A stretch of 29,619 bases of DNA from Mucilaginibacter sp. UBA4741 (lineage in GTDB: Bacteria; Bacteroidota; Bacteroidia; Sphingobacteriales; Sphingobacteriaceae), in assembly GCA_002403905.1 (NCBI GenBank), contig DHIR01000067.1, forward strand, positions 5,433-35,051, written 5' to 3'. This document shows, piece by piece, positions 24,154 through 29,619 of this stretch. Each line of letters opens with the position of its first letter. Within the stretch, counting starts at the first letter, position 1. A program made the position numbers and the translations under genes. The notes below the pieces were generated by a model. The model saw only the letters and a program-made list of their open reading frames with translations, made no database searches and was not told where the DNA came from.

Positions 24154-24429
24154 TTAGTTTTTTAAGACGACAATATCTAACCACGAGCCGCCATTGAAGC
24201 AATTAATGCCGTTTTGTTTTAAAAACAGACTGGCCTTTTGGCTGCGAACACCTGAAGCGCAACAAACAATAATGTTTTGCATAGCATGTAATTGCGGCAG
24301 ATTATCAGTCAATCTATCCAATGCGACATTAATACTATCGGCCAGGTGGCCTTGTGCAAACTCTTCTTCAGAGCGTACGTCTATTACCACGGCCCCCGGT
24401 TGTTGTAATATTTCTAAAATTTCAGTCAT
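24154..24429 (-). CDS. Rhodanese-like sulfurtransferase 1
   Basis: A 91-residue rhodanese domain. VVIDVRSEEEFAQGHLADSINV and the active loop IIVCCASGVRS are clear; C57 is the expected catalytic residue, with C56 before it. It shares the unusual Cys-Cys pair with its neighbour but is otherwise fairly divergent, so they are distinct members rather than a recent tandem copy. The ATG at 24427-24429 is chosen over a TTG at 24454-24456 that lies in the promoter region. It is the first gene of the operon. Confidence 0.9.
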   Translation of the reverse strand: MTEILEILQQPGAVVIDVRSEEEFAQGHLADSINVALDRLTDNLPQLHAMQNIIVCCASGVRSQKASLFLKQNGINCFNGGSWLDIVVLKN

Positions 24430-24453
24430 CTTTTGTTTAAATAATTTATTAAA

Positions 24454-24495
24454 CAAAGATGCTTAGCTAAATAAAGTTGCTTTGGAACATATGTT
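24454..24495 (-). promoter_or_regulatory. Promoter region of the rhodanese operon with palindrome
   Basis: On the minus strand CATCTTTG (24461-24454) resembles a TAnnTTTG -7 element. About 30 bp upstream is a perfect 10-bp palindrome AACATATGTT (24486-24495). It would be centred near -40 to -43, the place where Crp/Fnr-type activators often bind. A Crp/Fnr gene lies just upstream. The site assignment is inference. Confidence 0.35.
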
Positions 24496-24583
24496 GGATA
24501 ACGCAACAAATAACTGCCACCACAAAGAGCGTTTTCAAAACATGACTATTCTGCTACAAAACTTATAGTGAATTTTTAGCACG

Positions 24584-25195
24584 TTATAACACTTCGATAC
24601 TGTTTCTGCCAAGCTTAACAATTTTTTTTTGCTCCATAGTACGCAATAACCTGCTTACTGCTTCGCGGTGTGTGTGCAGCTCGTCGGCTATTTGCTGGTG
24701 GGTAATGTTGAGATAGTTAGTATGGTTTGCTTCGCAACGTTTGGTAAGGTAGTTTAAAATTTGCTTATCCATATTATTGAAGGCGATAAGGTCAATTACC
24801 CCAATCAATTCAGTAAATCGTTGTCCGTAAGTGTTATTGATAAACGCTTTCCACTCAGGGTATTTAAACCATTCGTCAACCAAATTCACGGGGATTTGTA
24901 ATACCGTTGTATCTTCTTCTGCCACTGCTTTTATAGGGCTAATTTTTGTACCCTGGCAGCAGTTTAAGGCCATAGCACATGTTTGGCCTGCAAATAAATG
25001 ATATAAAAATATTTCTTTCTCGGCTTCTTGTCTAATTATGCGCAATACACCTTTCAACACAAGGGGCACAAAAATAATTTTGTCTCCGGGTAAAATTAAG
25101 CTCGTTCCGGCTTTTATATTTTTAACACGTGCAAACTGTTTGATTACATACAACAGTTTTGTGTCTGTAAAAGGGATTGAACTTAACGGTGTCAT
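24584..25195 (-). CDS. Crp/Fnr-family transcriptional regulator
   Basis: A 203-residue regulator. The cyclic-nucleotide-binding-like beta-roll domain (about 10-115) is followed by a dimer helix (about 115-150) and a helix-turn-helix with LNITHQQIADELHTHREAVSRLLRTM (162-187), a Crp-type recognition helix. Cysteines C73, C79 and C80 lie in or near the effector domain and C154 lies near the hinge. They are not arranged as an FNR Fe-S motif but could allow thiol sensing. It is 154 bp upstream of the rhodanese operon on the same strand, so that operon is the likely target. Confidence 0.93.
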   Translation of the reverse strand: MTPLSSIPFTDTKLLYVIKQFARVKNIKAGTSLILPGDKIIFVPLVLKGVLRIIRQEAEKEIFLYHLFAGQTCAMALNCCQGTKISPIKAVAEEDTTVLQIPVNLVDEWFKYPEWKAFINNTYGQRFTELIGVIDLIAFNNMDKQILNYLTKRCEANHTNYLNITHQQIADELHTHREAVSRLLRTMEQKKIVKLGRNSIEVL

Positions 25196-25366
25196 AATTT
25201 AGTTGGCTAATAACGATCAATAATATTAGCTGGTAAGTTGTCCTATCTATAACCGTTACTTACGGCATGGGGTACTATCAACCAATTTTGAGCTTAAAAA
25301 TACACAATTAAAAAATATTTGTAACTCCATGCAACCATTTGGTACTAACTATCATCTTACCTTTAA

Positions 25367-25633
25367 ATGATGCTACTGAAACCTACCTATACAATTGATG
25401 CACTAATAAGCCGCTGTAAGACTGGCGAACGCAAGGCGCAGGAGCTGCTGTATAAGCTGTTTGCGGCTAAAATGCTGGGAGTTTGTATGCGTTACGCCAC
25501 AGATAGGATGGAGGCAGAAGACATGTTGCAAACGGGTTTATATGCCAAGTATTACTTTAATGATATGTTTGAGAACAGCCCGGCACAAGCTGGCTTAAAA
25601 AACTTCGCGGTAGGTTTAACCTTCGGATTTTAA
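25367..25633 (+). pseudogene. ECF sigma factor N-terminus fused to a beta-barrel C-terminus
   Basis: An 88-residue open frame with two unrelated parts. Residues about 8-56 match region 2 of ECF sigma factors (LISRCKTGERKAQELLYKLF, MLGVCMRYATDRMEAEDMLQ), but the sequence stops where region 2.4 and the whole of region 4 should follow. Residues 57-88 (LYAKYYFNDMFENSPAQAG, then LKNFAVGLTFGF) look like the last strands of an outer-membrane barrel ending in Phe. The junction is near 25534. The best explanation is a deletion that fused the start of a sigma gene to the end of a downstream outer-membrane gene. It has no full sigma function. Confidence 0.65.
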
Positions 25634-25660
25634 AAGTACTTACTCTATATATAATATGTC

Positions 25661-25688
25661 AAAAGGCTGTTTTAATCGACAGCCTTTT
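25661..25688. terminator. Terminator after the sigma remnant
   Basis: A perfect 10-bp stem AAAAGGCTGT / ACAGCCTTTT (25661-25670 with 25679-25688) with an 8-nt loop; the stem itself ends in four T and a further TTTT follows at 25693-25696. It separates the sigma remnant from the ABC ATPase gene. Confidence 0.75.
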
Positions 25689-25699
25689 GCTGTTTTAAC

Positions 25700-25707
25700 T
25701 ATATTTG
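25700..25707 (+). promoter_or_regulatory. Promoter -7 element of the ABC ATPase
   Basis: TATATTTG fits TAnnTTTG. It ends only 4 bases before the first ATG (25712), so transcription would begin at or next to the start codon. Confidence 0.5.
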
Positions 25708-25711
25708 CCGT

Positions 25712-26710
25712 ATGATGGATACTCCCTTTTTACAAGCCCTTGCTATAACCAAAACCTATCCCGGCGAACGTGTAGCGGGTGTAAAAAGAATCAGTCTTAC
25801 TATCAAGCCCCAAAAAATAACAGCTATAATAGGCGAGAGCGGCAGCGGCAAGAGTACATTGTTGCGATTGCTGTATGGCCTGCTATCGCCGGATGAAGGC
25901 CGTGTACAATTTAAAGGCGAACGTATCTGGGGACCTGAAGAAAAACTGATCCCCGGCCATGATGCCATGAAGATGGTTACCCAGGATACTGAAGGCCTAA
26001 ACGTTTACGCCAAAGTATGGGATAACATTGCCGTGCTAATGCCCAATACCGATGTCAACGCTAAAGAAGAAAGAACCACGCAGGTACTTAAACAACTCAA
26101 CATATTACATCTGGCCGATAAACAGGCGTTTTTTTTAAGCGGAGGCGAGAAGCAACGCGTAGCCATTGCCCGCGCACTGATAACCCGCCCCGAAGTTTTA
26201 TTACTGGACGAGCCCTTTAACCAGGTAGATACCTCGTTCCGTGAGGGATTGCAGCAGGATATACGGCAAGTGGTGCAAGAGACCGGCCTGACAGTTATCA
26301 TGGTATCGCATGACCCGGCTGAGGTGCTGTCCATGGCTGATGAGCTGATTGTTTTAAAAGAGGGTGAGATCATCGAGTCGGGGCACCCTAAAACGCTGTA
26401 CCAAAATCCGCAGAATTTATATACGGCTAAGCTGCTAACCAATTGCAATGTATTAAGCAATGAGGATGCAAGGCATTGCGGGATTAACAGCAGTGCCGAT
26501 AACATCGTAATATACCCCGAATGGGCCGCGCCCACCAACAGCTGGACACGCAAGGACTTTACCGTAAAACAAGTGCTGTTTAAAGGTAGTTACGAAGACT
26601 TGCTGATTGAAAAAGGCCACATCACCCTGCGTTTACTTAATGACCAGCCCGGTAAATACCATATAGGCGATAAGGTGCATATTAAGATCAATAAGTACCT
26701 GGAGTTTTAG
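25712..26710 (+). CDS. Orphan ABC transporter ATPase (PotA/FbpC-like)
   Basis: A 332-residue ATPase. Walker A GESGSGKST (41-49), Q-loop Gln90, signature LSGGEKQ (141-147), Walker B VLLLDEP (161-167) and H-loop His199 are all intact. The C-terminal quarter (about 240-332) is a beta-rich TOBE-like domain, as in the iron, spermidine and sulfate importers. The YQNPQNLYTAKLLTNCNVL segment is typical of the PotA/FbpC/CysA clade. No permease or binding-protein gene is adjacent, so its partner is elsewhere or it works alone; the substrate is unknown. Two ATG codons occur at the start (MMDTP). Confidence 0.9.
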   Translation: MMDTPFLQALAITKTYPGERVAGVKRISLTIKPQKITAIIGESGSGKSTLLRLLYGLLSPDEGRVQFKGERIWGPEEKLIPGHDAMKMVTQDTEGLNVYAKVWDNIAVLMPNTDVNAKEERTTQVLKQLNILHLADKQAFFLSGGEKQRVAIARALITRPEVLLLDEPFNQVDTSFREGLQQDIRQVVQETGLTVIMVSHDPAEVLSMADELIVLKEGEIIESGHPKTLYQNPQNLYTAKLLTNCNVLSNEDARHCGINSSADNIVIYPEWAAPTNSWTRKDFTVKQVLFKGSYEDLLIEKGHITLRLLNDQPGKYHIGDKVHIKINKYLEF

Positions 26711-26718
26711 TGGCCGTG

Positions 26719-26767
26719 CAGGTGTACCACATTGAAAGTGTCCTGATGATACACTTTGGTACACCTG
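26719..26767 (+). terminator. Terminator of the ABC ATPase gene
   Basis: CAGGTGTACCA (26719-26729) pairs perfectly with TGGTACACCTG (26757-26767). An inner 7-bp AAAGTGT/ACACTTT helix extends it after a 5-nt bulge. TTTTG follows. It begins 8 bases after the stop codon. Confidence 0.75.
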
Positions 26768-26895
26768 TTTTGTAATTATTTGAATAATAGATAATTAGCT
26801 TTTTAAATTCAATTTCATGATACAGTTTGGTACACTTTTTCTGACTTTTAAGTAAGTTTTTGCGTACCTGTTTAGTGACAATATAGCGTCACCAA

Positions 26896-26924
26896 TTATA
26901 AAGGCTAACTGATAGCCTTTATAA
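26896..26924. terminator. Perfect hairpin, terminator-like
   Basis: A 12-bp perfect stem TTATAAAGGCTA / TAGCCTTTATAA with a 5-nt loop ACTGA. It lacks a strong T-run. It could end a transcript from either side or form the edge of an RNA gene. Confidence 0.55.
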
Positions 26925-26989
26925 AATAATCCAATAAAGTAACCTTAAGTGTTTAGGTTTGAGAAGAATTAATTAGCTCTCCGGCTAGT

Positions 26990-27135
26990 CGGGTAAAACC
27001 TTAGGTATAATATCTTGTATCAAAGTGCCCATCATGCTCATCTACAAATTTATTATACCCATCTCACAGTTCAACAGCACTGTTTTACCCGGCTTCGCCT
27101 CGAAGCATTTATACCGCCGGTACCCTAAAACCGGC
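26990..27135. other. Candidate structured RNA region
   Basis: Nested inverted repeats: CGGGTAAAAC (26990-26999) with GTTTTACCCG (27082-27091), and inside it GGTATAATA (27004-27012) with TATTATACC (27051-27059). A small hairpin GCTTCG-CCT-CGAAGC (27092-27106) follows directly, then GCCGGT/ACCGGC (27116-27121 with 27130-27135) before a T-rich stretch. No known RNA family was recognised. The arrangement would suit an RNA of about 150 nt ending in an intrinsic terminator on the plus strand, but it may be only repeat debris. Confidence 0.35.
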
Positions 27136-27371
27136 AGTTATTTTGTAATTAGGCTTTAAAAAACAGAATATCGCAACCCACCCAACCCCGTTCTGTTTAA
27201 TTAACTATTAACTGACAGTGATCTAATTCTGTTAGTTGCAACAAATATAAATTATATTTCTAATTTATATAATGTTGTTTTAGTTAAAATATGTTAAATT
27301 TTATCATTTGGTTTTTAATCTTTAAAACAAATTAATACCCAAGTGTATTCTATTAATAAAACAACACTACT

Positions 27372-27500
27372 ATGACAAGGAAAATTTTACGCGTAATGCT
27401 ACTTGGAGCAGTATTAGGTATACTAAGCTCTGGCTGCGGTGCTATGCAACACGCGACTCCGCCTGCGCCTCCGGCCCCGCCGGCACATCCGGCACGGTGA
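27372..27500 (+). CDS. 42-residue lipoprotein candidate, Pro-rich
   Basis: A short gene starting MTRKILRVMLLGAVLGILSSGC: positive N-terminus, hydrophobic core and a lipobox-like ILSSGC with Cys22, followed by a Pro/Ala-rich tail ending PAHPAR. The -3 residue of the lipobox is Ser rather than Leu, so lipidation is likely but not certain. It has a leader region upstream and a strong terminator 9 bases after the stop, which supports a real single-gene unit. Function unknown; small lipoproteins of this kind are common and mostly unannotated in Bacteroidota. Confidence 0.65.
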   Translation: MTRKILRVMLLGAVLGILSSGCGAMQHATPPAPPAPPAHPAR

Positions 27501-27508
27501 TAACATAG

Positions 27509-27534
27509 TGCCCGCTTTAATGTTAAGGCGGGCA
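27509..27534 (+). terminator. Terminator of the small lipoprotein gene
   Basis: TGCCCGC (27509-27515) pairs with GCGGGCA (27528-27534), and the stem extends inward with TTTAA/TTAAG through a G-U pair. It is followed by TTGTTATTAAT. The GC-rich stem just after a stop makes this a convincing intrinsic terminator. Confidence 0.8.
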
Positions 27535-27573
27535 TTGTTATTAATAAGTTATTTTATGTAGCTTTATTTAATC

Positions 27574-28479
27574 ATGAAACGCCTTATCCTATTACTTAAT
27601 TTTGCCTGTTTTGCGTTTAGTTTGCACGCGCAACAAAATGTAATCGATACAACTCTGAAATTTTATCAGGGATACCAGGAAAAAAAATGGGTGGTATTAA
27701 AAAAAGCCGACACAACCTCATCTTATACATTCGGGTATATTTATATAGATACATTAGATGGATTTATCTTTCAAAAAGAAGGCACATTTAAAGTTGGTAA
27801 AAAAAATCGTTACATCCGTGATTCAGGTAATTTGAAAAAGCATTTTGACCGGACGGTGTTATATCCGCCCAGGAGTTTTATGATGGGGTCAATTCTATTG
27901 CCGCGCCCGATGGCTTCAATATCTGATAAACATTTTAAAGAGTTAAAAATACAAGCTGAACCAGATTGGGTAAAACCATACTATAACTATACCGATACAT
28001 TAGCCTATAATTATCGTTTAGCATGTATTTATGGCAACGCCAGTTATACTTATGATGCAATTGATTATTTACAAAAGATATATAAGGTCAACCCGCATTA
28101 TATAGGGGTAAAACAAAAGCTGGAATTTGGGTACTATTTAGGATCTCAGGGCGTTGAGCTTAAACTGGCTTGGGCATATAATTCTTTGGACCAATCTGAT
28201 AAGGCAATAACCATATTAAATGCAGCTATAAAGCACGACGCTAAAAATCCATTCTTTTTTTATGTTTTGGGTTGGAGTTATGAGCTTCAAAAAAACGGGG
28301 AAGCGGCTGTTAATACTTATAAACAGGGCTTGCAATTGATGGGTACAGAAACTCAATTAAAAGCTAACCTGGCTTATGGTATCTCAAACAGTTATCAATC
28401 GCTGCATAGGTTAGAAGAGGCTAAAAAATGGCGCGCCATGGGCGATCAGTATAACCCACATCCAGGCAGGGTCGATTAA
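27574..28479 (+). CDS. Secreted TPR-repeat protein of unknown function
   Basis: A 301-residue protein with a signal peptide (MKRLILLLNFACFAFSLHAQ, about 20 residues). The first half (about 25-145) is of unknown type, with strands around TFGYIYIDTLDGFIFQKEGTFKV. The second half has TPR-like helices (YNYRLACIYGNASYTYDAIDYLQKIYKVNP, LAWAYNSLDQSDKAITILNAAIKHD, FFFYVLGWSYELQKNGEAAVNTYKQGLQL). It is probably periplasmic, with protein-binding repeats. It stands alone between the small lipoprotein gene and the ribosomal operon, and its partner is unknown. Confidence 0.8.
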   Translation: MKRLILLLNFACFAFSLHAQQNVIDTTLKFYQGYQEKKWVVLKKADTTSSYTFGYIYIDTLDGFIFQKEGTFKVGKKNRYIRDSGNLKKHFDRTVLYPPRSFMMGSILLPRPMASISDKHFKELKIQAEPDWVKPYYNYTDTLAYNYRLACIYGNASYTYDAIDYLQKIYKVNPHYIGVKQKLEFGYYLGSQGVELKLAWAYNSLDQSDKAITILNAAIKHDAKNPFFFYVLGWSYELQKNGEAAVNTYKQGLQLMGTETQLKANLAYGISNSYQSLHRLEEAKKWRAMGDQYNPHPGRVD

Positions 28480-28585
28480 GCTACAGCTCCAACCAGTAGC
28501 ATCCTAAAAAACAATCTCTAATCACCCACTTAGTCAACCTAACCTCAACAATTAACCCCACTCTAAAACTTTTTTTCATAACCGC

Positions 28586-28616
28586 TTGAAAATCATAAAA
28601 TAAGTCCGTACTTTTG
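28586..28616 (+). promoter_or_regulatory. Promoter of the rpsL-rpsG operon
   Basis: TTG at 28586-28588, 20 bases, then TACTTTTG at 28609-28616: a near-ideal Bacteroidota -33/-7 promoter. Transcription should start near 28621, giving a leader of about 65 nt before rpsL. An in-frame TTG at 28614 lies in the -7 element and is not a start. Confidence 0.75.
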
Positions 28617-28685
28617 CAGTCCCTAAAACTGCCCACCAATGAAGGATGGCAGGGGGACTTTAAAAAACAAAACAAGAAAGCAAGA

Positions 28686-29099
28686 ATGCCTACTATCAAT
28701 CAATTAGTTAGAAAAGGTAGAGTAGCTCTGGTTGACAAGAGTAAGTCGCCAGCGTTGGACAGCTGTCCACAGCGAAGAGGAGTGTGCACACGTGTGTATA
28801 CCACTACCCCTAAAAAACCAAACTCAGCAATGCGTAAAGTTGCACGTGTGCGCTTAACCAATGGCAAAGAAGTAAACGCTTACATCCCCGGAGAAGGCCA
28901 CAATTTACAGGAACACTCTATTGTATTGATCCGTGGTGGTCGTGTTAAAGACTTACCTGGTGTACGTTACCACATCATCCGTGGTGCGTTAGATACTTCT
29001 GGTGTTGCCGGTCGTAACCAACGTCGTTCAAAATATGGTACTAAACGCCCTAAACCAGGTCAAGCTGCTGCAGCCCCTGCAAAAGGTAAAAAGAAATAA
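28686..29099 (+). CDS. rpsL: 30S ribosomal protein S12
   Basis: A 137-residue S12, part of the decoding centre of the small subunit. The family signature [19 protein letters not shown] (39-57) and [17 protein letters not shown] (84-100) are intact. The lysines linked to streptomycin sensitivity (K43 and K88) are present. The C-terminal tail is the basic, Ala/Lys-rich one usual in Bacteroidota. The ATG at 28686 gives the normal [11 protein letters not shown] start; upstream in-frame codons belong to the leader. It is the first gene of the str operon, followed by rpsG. Confidence 0.98.
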   Translation: MPTINQLVRKGRVALVDKSKSPALDSCPQRRGVCTRVYTTTPKKPNSAMRKVARVRLTNGKEVNAYIPGEGHNLQEHSIVLIRGGRVKDLPGVRYHIIRGALDTSGVAGRNQRRSKYGTKRPKPGQAAAAPAKGKKK

Positions 29100-29101
29100 T
29101 T

Positions 29102-29110
29102 AAAGGAGGA
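29102..29110 (+). promoter_or_regulatory. Strong Shine-Dalgarno site of rpsG
   Basis: AAAGGAGGA lies 8 bases before the rpsG ATG, in the 19-bp gap after rpsL. Bacteroidota mostly do without such sites, so this one stands out in the window. Confidence 0.7.
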
Positions 29111-29118
29111 TAGTAATA

Positions 29119-29586
29119 ATGAGAAAATCAAAACCAAAAAAAAGAATCCTTCTTCCTGATCCAAAATTCAATGATATTTTGGTAACCAGGTTTGTTAATA
29201 ACATGATGTTTGATGGTAAAAAATCTACCGCATACACTATATTTTATAATGCAGTTGATATTGTTGAAAAGAAAACCAGCGAAAGCGGTTTAGAAACCTG
29301 GAAAAAGGCTTTAAACAATGTTATGCCTGCAGTTGAAGTTAAAAGCCGCCGTGTTGGTGGTGCTAACTTCCAGGTTCCTACCGAAGTAAGACCAGAGCGT
29401 AAAATTGCTTTAGGCATGAAATGGTTAATCAGCTATGCCCGTCGTCGTGGAGAAAAAACCATGATGGAGAAATTAGCCGGCGAGATCATATCAGCAGCTA
29501 AAGGTGAAGGTGCAGCAGTGAAGAAGAAAGAAGATACGCATAAAATGGCCGAGGCTAACAAAGCGTTCTCTCACTTTAGATTCTAA
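29119..29586 (+). CDS. rpsG: 30S ribosomal protein S7
   Basis: A 155-residue S7, which organises the 30S head and contacts the E-site tRNA. The signature [25 protein letters not shown] (about 14-38), [25 protein letters not shown] (about 73-97) and the C-terminal [20 protein letters not shown] are typical. It has full length and is intact. It is translationally downstream of rpsL with a strong ribosome binding site; fusA would be expected next but the window ends. Confidence 0.98.
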   Translation: MRKSKPKKRILLPDPKFNDILVTRFVNNMMFDGKKSTAYTIFYNAVDIVEKKTSESGLETWKKALNNVMPAVEVKSRRVGGANFQVPTEVRPERKIALGMKWLISYARRRGEKTMMEKLAGEIISAAKGEGAAVKKKEDTHKMAEANKAFSHFRF

Positions 29587-29591
29587 TTATC

Positions 29592-29615
29592 GAATTATTG
29601 AATTATTGAATTATT
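29592..29615. repeat. Tandem GAATTATT x3
   Basis: Three exact copies of GAATTATT directly after rpsG, continuing to the window edge as GATT. It resembles the ATTCAATAATTCACTC-type tracts before hemCD. Confidence 0.8.
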
Positions 29616-29619
29616 GATT

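Larger units (their letters stand above)
26768..27371. other. Noncoding stretch with hairpins between ABC ATPase and small lipoprotein
   Basis: About 600 bases without a plausible protein gene. It holds a second copy of the GATACA-TTTGGTACAC motif (26818-26842), a perfect hairpin at 26896-26924, a region of nested inverted repeats at 26990-27135, and an AT-rich upstream region (27240-27371) for the small lipoprotein gene. Confidence 0.6.

Noticed and set aside
26896..27135. CRISPR-like or tandem repeat array
   Set aside because: Repeats are inverted pairs of different sequence, with no regular spacing or repeated unit and no cas genes.
27353..27535. A minus-strand 60-residue frame opposite the small lipoprotein
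   Set aside because: Its low-complexity Gly/Ala-rich sequence is the complement of the Pro/Ala-rich codons and has no features of its own.
28614..28685. A longer rpsL from the TTG at 28614
   Set aside because: The TTG is inside the -7 promoter element, and the family N-terminus begins at 28686.

Overview
The window reads as chromosomal DNA of a Bacteroidota bacterium, most likely Sphingobacteriaceae (Mucilaginibacter- or Pedobacter-like). Reasons: the long three-domain IspG, a fused HemC-HemD protein, the Bacteroidota -7 promoter element (TAnnTTTG) in front of many genes, near-absence of Shine-Dalgarno sites, the split rhodanese/DUF2892 genes, and the families of intergenic palindromes. The placement is inferred from protein features; no search was run. 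No rRNA, tRNA, CRISPR array or intact insertion sequence was found.

Layout. 1-1525: an MlaE/MlaF-type lipid ABC transporter pair (minus strand, probably continuing off the left edge). 1748-4717: an SDR oxidoreductase, a PspC/LiaF-like envelope-stress pair and a convergent RDD membrane protein sharing a terminator. 4814-6838: ispG. 6822-10324: a minus-strand run of a small ABM-like protein, a TonB-C protein, a metallo-beta-lactamase-fold hydrolase, an alpha/beta hydrolase and a DoxX protein. 10477-23100: the heme biosynthesis locus, hemA, then three unrelated minus-strand genes (outer-membrane protein, AhpD-like, lipocalin-like lipoprotein), then hemCD, hemB, hemL, a two-component system plus a TPR protein, hemE and hemJ. 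Together these cover glutamyl-tRNA to coproporphyrinogen precursors plus a protoporphyrinogen oxidase; hemF/hemN and hemH are not in the window. 23167-25195: a minus-strand sulfur/thiol operon (two rhodaneses, DUF2892 protein, OsmC) next to a Crp/Fnr regulator. 25367-27371: a sigma-factor remnant, an orphan ABC ATPase and a 660-bp noncoding stretch with several hairpins. 27372-28479: a 42-residue lipoprotein candidate and a TPR protein. 28686-29586: rpsL and rpsG, the start of the str ribosomal operon.

The most notable signals are these. Palindromic repeats fill nearly every spacer of the heme operon, and two of the same kinds lie in frame inside ispG. A duplicated, decayed copy of the hemA 3' end lies 1.5 kb beyond the real one. 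An ECF sigma factor N-terminus is fused to what looks like a beta-barrel C-terminus. A compact sulfane-sulfur-type operon sits beside its likely Crp/Fnr regulator. Several first in-frame TTG codons lie inside promoter -7 elements, so starts were moved to the next ATG for ispG, the ABM-like gene, the alpha/beta hydrolase, one rhodanese and rpsL. By contrast hemA and hemCD have no ATG alternative and appear to use TTG.
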